Assembly: GCF_016595525.1 (NCBI RefSeq)
Contig: NZ_JAENII010000011.1
Location: 37,450 to 101,449, forward strand
Direction of reading: 5' to 3'
DNA length: 64,000 nt
Origin: Haloferula rosea
GTDB lineage: Bacteria > Verrucomicrobiota > Verrucomicrobiia > Verrucomicrobiales > Akkermansiaceae
The position numbers and the translations under genes are program-made. Each line of letters opens with the position of its first letter. Positions within the stretch are counted from its first letter, which is position 1. This document shows positions 41,615 through 51,416 of this stretch, piece after piece. The notes under the pieces were generated by a model. That model had not been told where the DNA came from. It searched no databases and was given only the letters and a program-made list of their open reading frames with translations.

Positions 41615-43087
41615 ATGCGTCTTGCTCTATTTTTCGCCATCTTCCTGCACTTTCCTGCCTACTCAGCAGGAAAACCCAATCTCGTCTTCTTTTTCGTCGA
41701 TGACATGGGCTGGCAGGACACCTCGGTGCCTTTCCACCGCGAAACCACCGACCTCAACCAAGACTACCGCACCCCCCACATGGAGAAGCTGGCGGCGGAT
41801 GGCATCAAGTTCACCCAGGCCTACGCCTGTGCCATCTGCTCCCCTTCCCGGGTCAGCCTGATGACCGGCATGAATGCCGCACGCCACCGGGTGACCTGCT
41901 GGACCCTGCGCAAGAACGTCTCGCCCGAGGGCAACCACCCGAAATTCAGAAGCCAGAACTGGAATCTCAATGGCCTCCAGCCAACCGGCGCCGGCGTTGA
42001 GCGCAGCTTCGAGGCCGAGACCCTCCCCGGCCTGCTGCGCAAGGCAGGCTACCGCACCATCCACGCCGGCAAGGCGCACTTCGGCGCCAAGGACACCCCG
42101 GGCGCCGATCCATCGAATCTCGGCTTCGACGTCAACATCGCCGGTTCCTACATGGGCGGTCCGGGATCCTACCACGGTGACCGGAATTTCTCCGCCGAAT
42201 GGCGAGGCGGCGGCAAGATCTGGGACATCCCCGGACTGGAGAAATACCACGGCCAAAAGATCAATCTGACCGAAGCCATCACGCGGGAGTCCATCGCCGC
42301 CGTCGAGCAAGCCGTCGCGGATGAGAAACCCTTCTACCTCTACCTTTCCCACTACGCGGTCCACGCCCCATTCGAGCCGGACCGGCGCTTCATCGGAAAC
42401 TACGCCGACAAGGACTGGCCCAAGCACAAGAAAGTCTACGCCTCGATGCTCGAAAGCATGGATCGCTCGCTTGGCGACATCCGCGCCACACTCAAGCGCC
42501 TCGGCGTGGCGGACCAGACCATCATCGTCTTCATGTCGGACAACGGTAGCCCGCGAAACAACCCGAGAAACCTCCCGCTCCGCGGTCACAAGATCACCGG
42601 CTGGGAGGGCGGAACGCGCGTCCCGCTCCTCGTCCACTGGCCCCAGGTCACCAAGCCGGGCACCACCACCGACACCCCGGTCATCATCGAGGACATCTTC
42701 CCCACCTTCCTTGAAATGACCGGAACCCCAACCCCGGAAAACGACGGAATGAGCTTCACCGAAGTGCTCCGAAACCCATCCACCGACCGCAGCAGGCGCC
42801 CGCTGTTCTGGCATTCCCCCAACCACTACGACCAGCCGCCCTACAGCGCGGTGAGACTCGGCGACATGAAGCTCATCCACTGGCCCGCCAAGCGCACCGT
42901 CGAACTCTACGACCTCTCCAGCGACCTCGGCGAAACCCACGACATCGCCTCGAAGAACCCCGAGCGAACCCAGTTCCTCGCCAAGCTCCTGACCGACTAC
43001 CTGCGCGATGAAACCCACGCCCTCATGCCCATCGACCGAGAGACCGGCAAGCCCGTCCCGTATCCATCCGAAATCCTTTCCCACTGA
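41615..43087 (+). CDS. Secreted type I sulfatase
   Basis: A 490-residue exported sulfatase (signal peptide residues 1-18). The formylglycine site is Cys75 in CSPSRVSLMTG, so an anaerobic or FGE-type maturase must act on it. Metal ligands are in FFVDDMGW (Asp29, Asp30) and in FMSDNGSPRNN. HAGKAHFG and YLSHYAVHAPFEP give further active-site Lys/His. It removes sulfate esters from glycans. It is the first gene of a three-gene operon, 3 bases before the GH20 gene, which points to sulfated N-acetylglucosamine or galactosamine as substrate. Confidence 0.93.
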   Translation: MRLALFFAIFLHFPAYSAGKPNLVFFFVDDMGWQDTSVPFHRETTDLNQDYRTPHMEKLAADGIKFTQAYACAICSPSRVSLMTGMNAARHRVTCWTLRKNVSPEGNHPKFRSQNWNLNGLQPTGAGVERSFEAETLPGLLRKAGYRTIHAGKAHFGAKDTPGADPSNLGFDVNIAGSYMGGPGSYHGDRNFSAEWRGGGKIWDIPGLEKYHGQKINLTEAITRESIAAVEQAVADEKPFYLYLSHYAVHAPFEPDRRFIGNYADKDWPKHKKVYASMLESMDRSLGDIRATLKRLGVADQTIIVFMSDNGSPRNNPRNLPLRGHKITGWEGGTRVPLLVHWPQVTKPGTTTDTPVIIEDIFPTFLEMTGTPTPENDGMSFTEVLRNPSTDRSRRPLFWHSPNHYDQPPYSAVRLGDMKLIHWPAKRTVELYDLSSDLGETHDIASKNPERTQFLAKLLTDYLRDETHALMPIDRETGKPVPYPSEILSH

Positions 43088-43090
43088 ACG

Positions 43091-45301
43091 ATGAAACACC
43101 TACTCCTCTGCAGCCTCGCTCTGTTCACCCCGCTGGCCGCCCAGCTTCCACTCATTCCCAAGCCCGTGTCTCTGCGCATGGAGCAGGGCTCCGGCCTGCG
43201 CCTGACGGATGAAACCACCATCACCCACAGCGGTGAGGAAACCGCCCCGGCCGCCGAGCTGCTCGCCCTCTCACTCCGCCCCCCCACCCGCCTCAAGCTA
43301 CCCGTCAAACAGGAGTCGGGCGTCAGTCTCGGAAACATCCACCTTCAGCTCGGCGACGTCCCCGATACCACCGGCCGCGAAGCCTACCAGCTCGTCACCC
43401 GGGACGATGGTGCCGTCCTCACCGGACGCACCCTCGCCGGCCTGATCAACGGCACCCAGACACTCCGCCAGCTCCTCGACCCCGGTGCCTTCCGTACTTC
43501 GGCCCACGACCTCAGTGATTGGACCATTCCCACCGTCACCATCACCGACGAGCCCGCCTATCCATGGCGCGGCATGATGCTCGATGTCTCGCGCTACTTC
43601 TTCACCAAGGAATACGTCCTGCGCTATCTCGACATGATGGCCATGCACAAGATGAACGTGCTCCACTGGCACCTCATCGACGACGCTGGCTGGCGCATCG
43701 AGATCAAGAAATACCCGAAACTCACTGAGATCGGCGCATGGCGCGGCAAAGGCAATCAACGCTACGGTGGATTCTACACCCAGACCGACATCCGCGAAAT
43801 CGTCGCCTACGCCAAGGAACGGAATATCGAGGTGATTCCTGAAATCGAGATCCCCGCCCACACCCTCCCCGCGCTGGTCGCCTATCCGGAGCTCGGCTGC
43901 ACCGGAAAGCAGTTCGAGGTCCCCACCAGGCACTCGATCTCGCCGGAACTCTACTGCGTCGGCAAGGAATCCACCTGGACCTTCCTCGAAGACGTCATGA
44001 ACGAGGTCTGCGAACTCTTCCCCGCCAAATTCGTCCACATCGGCGGCGACGAAGCCCGCTACCAACGGTGGGACGCGTGCGACCACTGCCAGGACCGACG
44101 CAAAAAAGAGGGCCTGAAATCCAGCAAGCAGCTCCAGGGCTGGGCCACTACCCGCATCGAGCAGGTGCTCAAGAAACACGGCAAGCAAATCATCGGCTGG
44201 GATGAAATCCTCGACTGCGGCGTGAGCAATCAGGCCGGCATCATGACCTGGCACAAGCCGAGCACCGCCGTCGATGGAGCCAAACGCGGCAACCCGGTCG
44301 TCATGGCACTCACCGGACACGCCTACTTCGACGTGGCGGAAAGCAAGCTCCCCGGCGAACCACCGACCGCCACCTGGATCCCTCCCATCTCCCTCAAAAA
44401 GGCCTATCGCTGGCACCCCACACCCGACGGACTCGATCCCAAGGCCGCAGCCAATATCCTGGGAGCCAACGGCTGTGTCTGGACCGACCAGTTCCTTCAT
44501 CGCGCAGACGTGCTCGCCGACAAACCCGGCCAAGGCACCACCGCCTCGGAAGCCTACGTCGACTACCTCAGCCTGCCACGCATGGCCGCCCTTGCCGAAG
44601 TCACATGGACTCCCCGCGAATCACGGGACTACGAGGACTTTAGTAAACGCATGGAAGCCCACTACCTGCGCTACCAGCACGCTGACTACCACTTCCGCAT
44701 GCCCACACCCCGCCTCGAGGTGAAGCGTCAGCCGGACGGCAGTCTCCTCGTCACGGGGGAAACACCCATTGCCGGCGGCTCCATCCACTACACCCTCGAC
44801 GGCTCGGAACCCACCGCGGAATCCCCCGGACTCACCCAACCGCTCACCGCACCGGAAACCGCCACCTTCAAGGCCGTCACCGTCGCAGCAAACGGCGACA
44901 CGAGCCTGACCTGGACCTACATCGATGCCTCCAACAAGTTCGCCCACCTCGGTAGCAAGATCGGCGAGTGGAAGTCGGGCGAAGTCGGCAACAAGAAGCC
45001 GAAAGAGGTCGTCTTCGATGCCACCGGATTCATCAACGAAAACGGCACCTACCTCATCACCTTCCAATACACCGGCGGCAAGCACCGTCTCGACATCGAC
45101 GGCATCGAGGTAGTCCGCAACGACGTCGACCCGGTCGGAAAGGACATCCACCACGGCTTCACCGGTGGAAGCAGGAAGGACAACGTCTACACCATCAAGG
45201 TCGACAATTATCAGACCGGCGCCTCATTCAAGGTGAAGGCACTCATCTACGGCGACACCGGCGATGACTCGAACGGCGTCGTCCTCATCCGCAAGAAGTA
45301 G
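43091..45301 (+). CDS. GH20 beta-N-acetylhexosaminidase
   Basis: A 736-residue secreted enzyme (signal peptide about residues 1-18). A GH20b domain (about 20-150) precedes the GH20 barrel, which starts at YPWRGMMLDVSRYFF. The catalytic Asp-Glu pair is in HIGGDEARYQRW near residue 318; LHWHLIDDAGWRIEIKKYP is the typical second block. A chitobiase-like C-terminal module (IHYTLDGSEPTAE near 560) and a further beta-sandwich of about 120 residues follow. It releases terminal GlcNAc or GalNAc. Its position between sulfatase and fucosidase fits stepwise degradation of a complex glycan. Confidence 0.94.
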   Translation: MKHLLLCSLALFTPLAAQLPLIPKPVSLRMEQGSGLRLTDETTITHSGEETAPAAELLALSLRPPTRLKLPVKQESGVSLGNIHLQLGDVPDTTGREAYQLVTRDDGAVLTGRTLAGLINGTQTLRQLLDPGAFRTSAHDLSDWTIPTVTITDEPAYPWRGMMLDVSRYFFTKEYVLRYLDMMAMHKMNVLHWHLIDDAGWRIEIKKYPKLTEIGAWRGKGNQRYGGFYTQTDIREIVAYAKERNIEVIPEIEIPAHTLPALVAYPELGCTGKQFEVPTRHSISPELYCVGKESTWTFLEDVMNEVCELFPAKFVHIGGDEARYQRWDACDHCQDRRKKEGLKSSKQLQGWATTRIEQVLKKHGKQIIGWDEILDCGVSNQAGIMTWHKPSTAVDGAKRGNPVVMALTGHAYFDVAESKLPGEPPTATWIPPISLKKAYRWHPTPDGLDPKAAANILGANGCVWTDQFLHRADVLADKPGQGTTASEAYVDYLSLPRMAALAEVTWTPRESRDYEDFSKRMEAHYLRYQHADYHFRMPTPRLEVKRQPDGSLLVTGETPIAGGSIHYTLDGSEPTAESPGLTQPLTAPETATFKAVTVAANGDTSLTWTYIDASNKFAHLGSKIGEWKSGEVGNKKPKEVVFDATGFINENGTYLITFQYTGGKHRLDIDGIEVVRNDVDPVGKDIHHGFTGGSRKDNVYTIKVDNYQTGASFKVKALIYGDTGDDSNGVVLIRKK

Positions 45302-45316
45302 AACCCCTTCGCTACC

Positions 45317-47551
45317 ATGAAAATGCTCCTGCTTCCACTCATCGTCGCGGCGTCATTCGCCGCCGAGAAGCACATCCAGACGGTCGCGCTCAGCGGCAAC
45401 GAGACCGACGCCCAGCTGCTGGAAATCGCCTCGAATGTCGTGGCCTCGCCACGCCAACTCGCCTACCACAAGGAGGAGTTCATCGGCTTCATCCACTTCG
45501 GCCCGAACACCTTCACCGGAAGGGAATGGGGCAACGGAATGGAAGACGCCAAGGTCTTCGCGCCCGAGGTGGTGGACACCGACCAGTGGTGCCGCGTCAT
45601 GAAGGACGCGGGCATGACCAAGGTCATCATCACCGTCAAACACCACGACGGCTACTGCACCTGGCAGACGCGCTACAACGACGCATTTTCCGTGCACCAG
45701 TCGCCATGGAAGGATGGCAAGGGAGACGTGCTCCGGCAGCTCGCGGACTCGTGCCGCAAGTTCGACCTCAGGCTCGGTGTCTACCTCTCCCCGGCTGACC
45801 TGTTCCAGATCGAGAGCCCGGATGGACTCTATGGCAACGAGTCGAAGCCACGCCCATCCGTCATCCCCACGGATCCCGCCAGCCTGCAGAGCGACCCACT
45901 GAAACCACGGGCCCGGACCGAGGGCAAACCGGCATTCCAGCACGAACTGGACGACTACAACCGCTACTTCATGAACCAGCTCTACGAGCTTCTCACCGAA
46001 TACGGTCCGGTTCACGAAGTCTGGTTCGACGGAGCGCACCCGAAGCGGAAGGGCGGCCAAACCTATCGCAAGGACCTGTGGTTCTCGATGATCCGCCAGC
46101 TGGCACCCGACGCCGTGATCTTCGGAGGTCCCGATGTCCGCTGGTGCGGAAACGAACACGGTGGCACCCGCGCCAACGAGTGGAACATCCTGCCAATCGG
46201 CGACATGAACCTCTCCGGCCTCGACCGGACCCCTCAGGACATCGGGTCGGATGCCCGCATCCTCGCACGGAACTACGAGGTCTATGGGAAAAAGCAGACG
46301 GCGAAGTTCCTGAACTACATGGTTTCCGAAGTCGACACCTCGATCCGCAACGGATGGTTCTGGCGCAACGAGCACGAACAGAACGTTCGTTCCGCCGATG
46401 AAATCTTCGACATCTACGAGCGCTCCGTCGGCGGCAACGCCGTCTTCCTGCTCAACGTCCCGCCCGCCACCGACGGCAAGCTCGGCCCGCGCGACGTGGC
46501 CTGCATGACCGAAGTCGGGAGGCGGGTTCGCTCCACCTACGGCACCGATCTGGCCCAAGGATTCCGCACCACGGCCAAGGGCGTCGACGGTTCAGACCTC
46601 GATAGCTACTGGCAGCCGGAAGGCATCAAGGGCAGTTTCGAGATCACCCTGTCGGAACCCCGCACCATCAACCGCATCGCCCTGCAGGAAGCCATCGGCA
46701 AGGTCGGGCAACGGGTCAAATCCCATGCGCTGGACGCGTGGATCGACGACAAGTGGGTGGAGATCTCATCGGCCGGTGTGATCGGCTACAAGCGGATCCA
46801 CCGCTTCGACGAAGTGACCACCTCCCGCTTGCGCGTCCGCATCCTGGATTCCCGGAATACCCCGTCGATCGCCACCCTCACCGCCCACTACTACGCGGCC
46901 CCACCCCAGGCCGTGTCCATCACGCGCGCCCCGGATGGCAGGATCTCCCTCACCACACCCCGCCCCGGCCCGGCGATCCACTACACGCTCGACGGCAGCC
47001 AACCCGACGCCGGGTCGCCACGCTTCACCGACCCTTTCGACCTCCCCGAAGGAGGCACCGTGCAAGCCACCAGCATCGTCGGCGACCAGAGCGGGCCGGT
47101 CAGCGAAGCCACCTTCGGACTCCGCCCGCAGGGTTGGAAGATCACGGCCAGCAGTGAACACGCCGGGTATGAGGCCACCAAGGCGATCGATGGTGACACC
47201 GCCACCTTCTGGCATTCCTCATGGGCGGCAGGACATCCGGCACACCCGATCGCCCTCACCATCGAGCTGCCTGAAACCACCGCGATCCGCGGATTCACCT
47301 ACCTGCCACGCCAGGACAGACGCGTCCCCGACAGCATGGTCGAAGCCTGGCGCATCGAGACCAGCCCCGACGGCAGGGAATGGACGAAGCTCGAGGAAGG
47401 GGAATTCGGCAACCTCCTCAACGATCCCAGCCAGAGGACCCACCTGTTCGACGAGCCCGGGCGCACCCGCTGGTTCCGCTTCGTCTCGCTCCGCGGTGCG
47501 CAGGGAAAACCCTATGCCGGCGCCGCAGAGATCGAACTACTAGGGAAATAG
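45317..47551 (+). CDS. GH29 alpha-L-fucosidase with C-terminal binding modules
   Basis: A 744-residue exported enzyme (short signal peptide MKMLLLPLIVAASFA). GH29 blocks are EFIGFIHFGPNTFTGREWG, TKVIITVKHHDGYCTWQTRY and EVWFDGAHPKRKG, where Asp near residue 236 is the expected nucleophile. The region from about 400 to 520 is a discoidin-like domain. A chitobiase-type module (IHYTLDGSQPDAG near 555) and a second F5/8 type C domain (about 610-744) end the protein. It removes alpha-linked fucose. It begins 15 bases after the hexosaminidase stop and ends the operon. Confidence 0.93.
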   Translation: MKMLLLPLIVAASFAAEKHIQTVALSGNETDAQLLEIASNVVASPRQLAYHKEEFIGFIHFGPNTFTGREWGNGMEDAKVFAPEVVDTDQWCRVMKDAGMTKVIITVKHHDGYCTWQTRYNDAFSVHQSPWKDGKGDVLRQLADSCRKFDLRLGVYLSPADLFQIESPDGLYGNESKPRPSVIPTDPASLQSDPLKPRARTEGKPAFQHELDDYNRYFMNQLYELLTEYGPVHEVWFDGAHPKRKGGQTYRKDLWFSMIRQLAPDAVIFGGPDVRWCGNEHGGTRANEWNILPIGDMNLSGLDRTPQDIGSDARILARNYEVYGKKQTAKFLNYMVSEVDTSIRNGWFWRNEHEQNVRSADEIFDIYERSVGGNAVFLLNVPPATDGKLGPRDVACMTEVGRRVRSTYGTDLAQGFRTTAKGVDGSDLDSYWQPEGIKGSFEITLSEPRTINRIALQEAIGKVGQRVKSHALDAWIDDKWVEISSAGVIGYKRIHRFDEVTTSRLRVRILDSRNTPSIATLTAHYYAAPPQAVSITRAPDGRISLTTPRPGPAIHYTLDGSQPDAGSPRFTDPFDLPEGGTVQATSIVGDQSGPVSEATFGLRPQGWKITASSEHAGYEATKAIDGDTATFWHSSWAAGHPAHPIALTIELPETTAIRGFTYLPRQDRRVPDSMVEAWRIETSPDGREWTKLEEGEFGNLLNDPSQRTHLFDEPGRTRWFRFVSLRGAQGKPYAGAAEIELLGK

Positions 47552-47555
47552 TCGC

Positions 47556-48656
47556 TCATCCGTTCAGCTTCGCGAGGGACTTCGGCAGGAACACCCCGTC
47601 CTTGCGGATCAGCTTCCCGTCGAAGCAGATCTCACCACCGCCGTAGTCCTTGCGCTGGATACAGACCATGTCCCAGTGCACCTGCGAGCGGTTTCCGTTG
47701 TCCGCCTCCTCGTAAGCCTGACCCGGCGTGAAGTGGAAGGAACCACCGATCTTCTCATCGAACAGGATGTCGCGCATCGGATGGCGGATCTCCGCATTGT
47801 AGCCGAGTGCGAACTCGCCGATGAAACGTGAGCCCGCATCGCTATCGAGGATCTTGTTGAGTTCCTTATTCTTCCCGGGCGACTCCGCTTTCACGATCCT
47901 CCCCTTTTCAAAGGTGAGTTTGACCGAATCAAACGGGATCCCCTGGTAGATCGTCGGCGCGTTGTAGCTCAGGACACCCTCAATGCTGTGCTTCACCGGT
48001 GCCGTGAATACTTCGCCGTCGGGAATGTTGCAGGTCCCCGCACAGGTCACCGCCGGGATGTCCTTGATGGAGAATCTCAGGTCCGTGCCCGGCCCCTTGA
48101 TCTCGACCAGGTCGGTCTTGTCCATCAGGCGCTTCAGCGCGTTGGCCGCCGGGAGCAGCGCCTTGTAGTTCACCAGACACACCTTGAAGTAGAAATCCTC
48201 GAAGGCCTCGGTGCTCATTCCCGCCTGCTGGGCCATCGATGGAGACGGCCAGCGCAGCACGCACCACTTCGTCTTCTTCACCCGGCGATCGAGCACGGGA
48301 CGCAGATACTTCATCGCCAGGGCCATCCGCTTCGCCGGCACATCGCTGCTTTCCGCGATGTTGTCGCTGCCCCGCACCGCGAGGTAGGCGTCCACATCCT
48401 TCATCTCACCCATCAGGTGCTTGGCGAGCGTCTTGTACTGGTCATCGGTCGCCCCTTTCAGCATCTCACGGGTCAGGCGCGAATGGTTGATCCGGAGCAG
48501 CGGCACCCCACCCTTGCGGCGGGCTTCACGGATCAAGGCCAGGCCGATCGAGTCGGGCACATCATAGAGATCGATCAGGATTTTCTCACCCTTCTTCAGG
48601 GAAACCGAATAACCCACCAACTGCTTGGCCAACTCATCAACGCGCGGATCGTGCAT
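47556..48656 (-). CDS. M29-family aminopeptidase
   Basis: A 366-residue cytoplasmic metallopeptidase. Start ATG 48656 ([20 protein letters not shown]) gives normal M29 length; the frame opens earlier but the extra 45 residues are unlike the family. Typical are [42 protein letters not shown] (metal-binding Glu block), [11 protein letters not shown], and the C-terminal [20 protein letters not shown] with HWDMV. These provide the two-metal site of aminopeptidase T-like enzymes. It is convergent with the fucosidase operon, 4 bases apart, and divergent from purN. Confidence 0.9.
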   Translation of the reverse strand: MHDPRVDELAKQLVGYSVSLKKGEKILIDLYDVPDSIGLALIREARRKGGVPLLRINHSRLTREMLKGATDDQYKTLAKHLMGEMKDVDAYLAVRGSDNIAESSDVPAKRMALAMKYLRPVLDRRVKKTKWCVLRWPSPSMAQQAGMSTEAFEDFYFKVCLVNYKALLPAANALKRLMDKTDLVEIKGPGTDLRFSIKDIPAVTCAGTCNIPDGEVFTAPVKHSIEGVLSYNAPTIYQGIPFDSVKLTFEKGRIVKAESPGKNKELNKILDSDAGSRFIGEFALGYNAEIRHPMRDILFDEKIGGSFHFTPGQAYEEADNGNRSQVHWDMVCIQRKDYGGGEICFDGKLIRKDGVFLPKSLAKLNG

Positions 48657-48754
48657 GACTCTTCCCTGAACTCCGGCACCGCCCATGGCAAGACCCAAGG
48701 AGACAGACAGTTTTCGGGTTTGGCGATCCGCCCGGAAGAGGCCAACCTTCGCCC

Positions 48755-49330
48755 ATGCGCCTCGGCATCCTCGGTTCCGGTTCCGGATCAAACATGCAAG
48801 CCATCCTCGATGCCATCGACGATGGCTCCCTCGATGCCTCCATCGAGCTCGTCCTCTCCGACAACCCCGATGGCTTCATCCTCGAACGCGCCCGCAAGCA
48901 CGGCATCCCCACCGGGCTCATCGACTGCCGGGGCTTCAAACAGAAATTCCCCGACGAGGCACAGACCGAAACCGCGCAGGCACTCAAGGACGCCGGCGTG
49001 GAACTTGTCTGCCTCGCAGGATTCATGCGCCTGGTGAAACAACCACTACTCGATGCCTTCCCCGAGCGCATCATCAACATCCACCCTTCCCTGCTCCCGG
49101 CCTTCCCCGGCCTCGAATCATGGAAGCAGGCGCTCGATGCCGGAGTGCCCGAAACCGGCTGCACCGTCCACTACGTCGATGCCGGCATGGACACCGGCCC
49201 GACCATCATCCGCGCCAAGGTGCCGGTGAAGCCCGACGACACCGCCGAGACCCTGCACGCACGCATCCAGGAGCAGGAACACCGCATCTACCCGGAGGCC
49301 ATCCGGATCATTTCAGCCGGAGGCGCCTAG
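48755..49330 (+). CDS. purN: Phosphoribosylglycinamide formyltransferase
   Basis: A 191-residue purine-pathway enzyme that transfers formyl from 10-formyl-tetrahydrofolate to [14 protein letters not shown] at residues 7-17 binds the substrate phosphate. The catalytic triad is visible: Asn and His in [13 protein letters not shown] and Asp in DAGMDTGP. Length is standard. It stands alone; the TAG stop shares the four bases CTAG with the TAG stop of the convergent PEP-CTERM gene, both within one hairpin. Confidence 0.95.
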   Translation: MRLGILGSGSGSNMQAILDAIDDGSLDASIELVLSDNPDGFILERARKHGIPTGLIDCRGFKQKFPDEAQTETAQALKDAGVELVCLAGFMRLVKQPLLDAFPERIINIHPSLLPAFPGLESWKQALDAGVPETGCTVHYVDAGMDTGPTIIRAKVPVKPDDTAETLHARIQEQEHRIYPEAIRIISAGGA

Positions 49331-49342
49331 CGACGGCGCCTC
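49320..49342. terminator. Hairpin spanning the overlapping stops of purN and the PEP-CTERM gene
   Basis: Perfect 8-bp stem GAGGCGCC / GGCGCCTC with a 7-base loop TAGCGAC. Both TAG stops share CTAG at 49327-49330, at the edge of the left arm and loop. No T-tract follows on either strand, so its termination strength is uncertain. Confidence 0.45.
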
Positions 49343-50220
49343 AGCAGCAAGGCGACACCCCCAAAAAGCAAACTGACCACCGTGGGCTCCGGAACAGGAA
49401 CCCCGGCTCCGATCGTACTTTGGTTGGTCGTTCCTCCGGTGCCATCAAGCGACTTGCCCGGGATCGAAACCTGCTCGCTCGTCGCACCCGCTCCAAAGCC
49501 CGGCAACGCCGTGTAGGCCCCGAACTGACTGTAGACATAGACCAAGGCGTTCTCGTCATCTCCGAACAGAGTCTTCGGGACGAAGATGAAGGCATCTCCT
49601 CCACCACTGCCGCTGGAGAGCCTCGCATCCAGGAAAACCGTGTTGTTTCCTCCATCACCCTGCATGTCATAGATTGGGATTCCCAGTGAAGCGCCCAGAG
49701 TTGCCAGGGAGTCCGGCAGAGTGGAAGGATCATTGGCACCACCCACCCATATCTTGAAATCATCCATCGAGATGAAACTCTCGGGAGCGGAATTCGACTC
49801 ATTGATGTCCACCACGAAGATGTAGGCACTTCCCGTGCTGTCTTCGATCAGATCACCCACCCGAATCACGGGATCGAATCCACCTGGGATTTTTGAATCC
49901 ATCCGCGCCCGGTTGTAGCCGGCTTCGATCACGTTGCCTTTTCCATTCGGTGGCGTCAGTCGATACAAATCGCGGAATACCCCCGAACCCGAACTTCCTT
50001 CCACCGAAGGATCCCGGAACAGTGCCCCATTGAGGAAGCCACCACGAAAGGTCGCTCCCGTCCCGCTCGTGAGAACGTCCGGCTCCAAACCTGAACCGAA
50101 ATTGGTGTTGGTTAAGTTCAGGACCGCTCCGAAACTCGTGCCATGCAGAACCATCCCCAACAGGGTGAGGCGCCGCAGGATCGACGGTCTCTCATCTTGA
50201 GGACCAAATCTGGATATCAT
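49327..50220 (-). CDS. PEP-CTERM sorted secreted protein
   Basis: A 297-residue exported protein; start ATG 50220 (MISRFGPQDERPSILRRLTL) gives a long n-region before the hydrophobic LTLLGMVLHGTSFGA. The C-terminus is VPVPEPTVVSLLFGGVALLL followed by RRRR, a clear PEP-CTERM signal for exosortase processing. The mature part is Gly/Ser-rich beta structure with several Asp/Asn loops. It has normal high-GC codon use, unlike the PEP-CTERM gene at 26.6 kb. Function unknown. Confidence 0.82.
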   Translation of the reverse strand: MISRFGPQDERPSILRRLTLLGMVLHGTSFGAVLNLTNTNFGSGLEPDVLTSGTGATFRGGFLNGALFRDPSVEGSSGSGVFRDLYRLTPPNGKGNVIEAGYNRARMDSKIPGGFDPVIRVGDLIEDSTGSAYIFVVDINESNSAPESFISMDDFKIWVGGANDPSTLPDSLATLGASLGIPIYDMQGDGGNNTVFLDARLSSGSGGGDAFIFVPKTLFGDDENALVYVYSQFGAYTALPGFGAGATSEQVSIPGKSLDGTGGTTNQSTIGAGVPVPEPTVVSLLFGGVALLLRRRR

Positions 50221-50420
50221 GTCGTAAGGGTGATGGGTGAAGGGCGGCCCAAAGGATACTCGATTCCCCCTTGTCGCCGACCGCGGCACGCTACCCTCAC
50301 CCGACAAATACACAAGCTTTGACAATCAACATGCCCTAGACGACTGCCGTTCCGCCCTCCCATCACTTTTCCTCTTTGATCCTGCCCATCTAGAACGTTG
50401 TCTCTTCCTGCACCTTTGCC

Positions 50421-51338
50421 ATGGCACCCTCTTCCCTTACCCCCCTTCGCGATCGACTCACCCGGACCGTCCTCGGCTCGGAGTCCGCGGCCCAGCTGCT
50501 TCTGGTTTCCCTCCTCGCCCGTGGCCACGTGCTGATCGAGGGCCCGCCCGGCATCGGAAAAACCTCGCTGGCCCACACCCTCGCCAGCTCGATCGGCGGG
50601 ACCTTCAAACGCATCCAGTTCACTCCCGACCTGCTCCCGTCCGACCTACTCGGCTACTCGCTCTACCGCATGGACCGGGGCGACTTCGAATTCATCGCCG
50701 GGCCTGTTTTCGCCCACTGCCTGCTGGCCGACGAAATCAACCGCACCTCACCCCGTGTCCAGAGCGCCCTGCTCGAATGCATGAACGAGCAGCAGGTCAC
50801 GCTCGATGGCACCACCCATGCACTGCCCGACCCCTTCCTCGTCATCGCCACCCAGAATGACGCCGATCGCCACGGCACCTTCCCGCTTCCCGAGCCTCAG
50901 CTCGACCGCTTCCTGCTCTCCATCCACATGGACCTGCCGGATGCCAGCACCCAGAGCCGGATCCTCCTCGGTCACGCCAGCGGAGAAATCAATGGCCACG
51001 ATGAGTCAGACACCCTCATCGAGCCGGAGCAGGTTCTCGAGCTTCAGCGACAGGTCCGCGAAATGCCGCTCCACGAAAGCATGGCCAGCTACATCACCGC
51101 GCTGTGCGAAACCCTTCGCCGACTGACGGGGAGCGACCATTCGGTCTCCGTGCGGGCTTCCCTGGCCGTCATGCAGGCCGCACGCGCCGTGGCATTCCTC
51201 GAGCAGGCCCCGGCCGTGCATCCCGACCACATTCAAGCCATCTTCCCCGCCGTCCTCCGCCACCGCCTGGTCACGACGGACGGCTCGGACCCGCTCCCGC
51301 TCATCCAGACGACCTTGGAGAGCACGGAGGTGCCGTGA
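50421..51338 (+). CDS. MoxR-type AAA+ ATPase
   Basis: A 305-residue ATPase. Walker A is GPPGIGKTS at residues 41-49. Walker B is LLADEINRTSP near 108, sensor 1 is in VIATQNDADRHGTFPLPEPQ, and a C-terminal lid follows. MoxR proteins act as chaperones that insert metals or cofactors into partner proteins and usually sit beside DUF58/vWA genes. Here no such partner follows; the next gene is a metal permease after 78 bases. Either a distant partner is used or this copy serves the permease pair. Confidence 0.9.
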   Translation: MAPSSLTPLRDRLTRTVLGSESAAQLLLVSLLARGHVLIEGPPGIGKTSLAHTLASSIGGTFKRIQFTPDLLPSDLLGYSLYRMDRGDFEFIAGPVFAHCLLADEINRTSPRVQSALLECMNEQQVTLDGTTHALPDPFLVIATQNDADRHGTFPLPEPQLDRFLLSIHMDLPDASTQSRILLGHASGEINGHDESDTLIEPEQVLELQRQVREMPLHESMASYITALCETLRRLTGSDHSVSVRASLAVMQAARAVAFLEQAPAVHPDHIQAIFPAVLRHRLVTTDGSDPLPLIQTTLESTEVP

Positions 51339-51416
51339 TTACCGACTCACGAAAACTCAGCTCCGCAGGCCACCCTGTGTCTTGCGCTTTTCGTCAACCC
51401 GGCCATTCTTCCCCCC

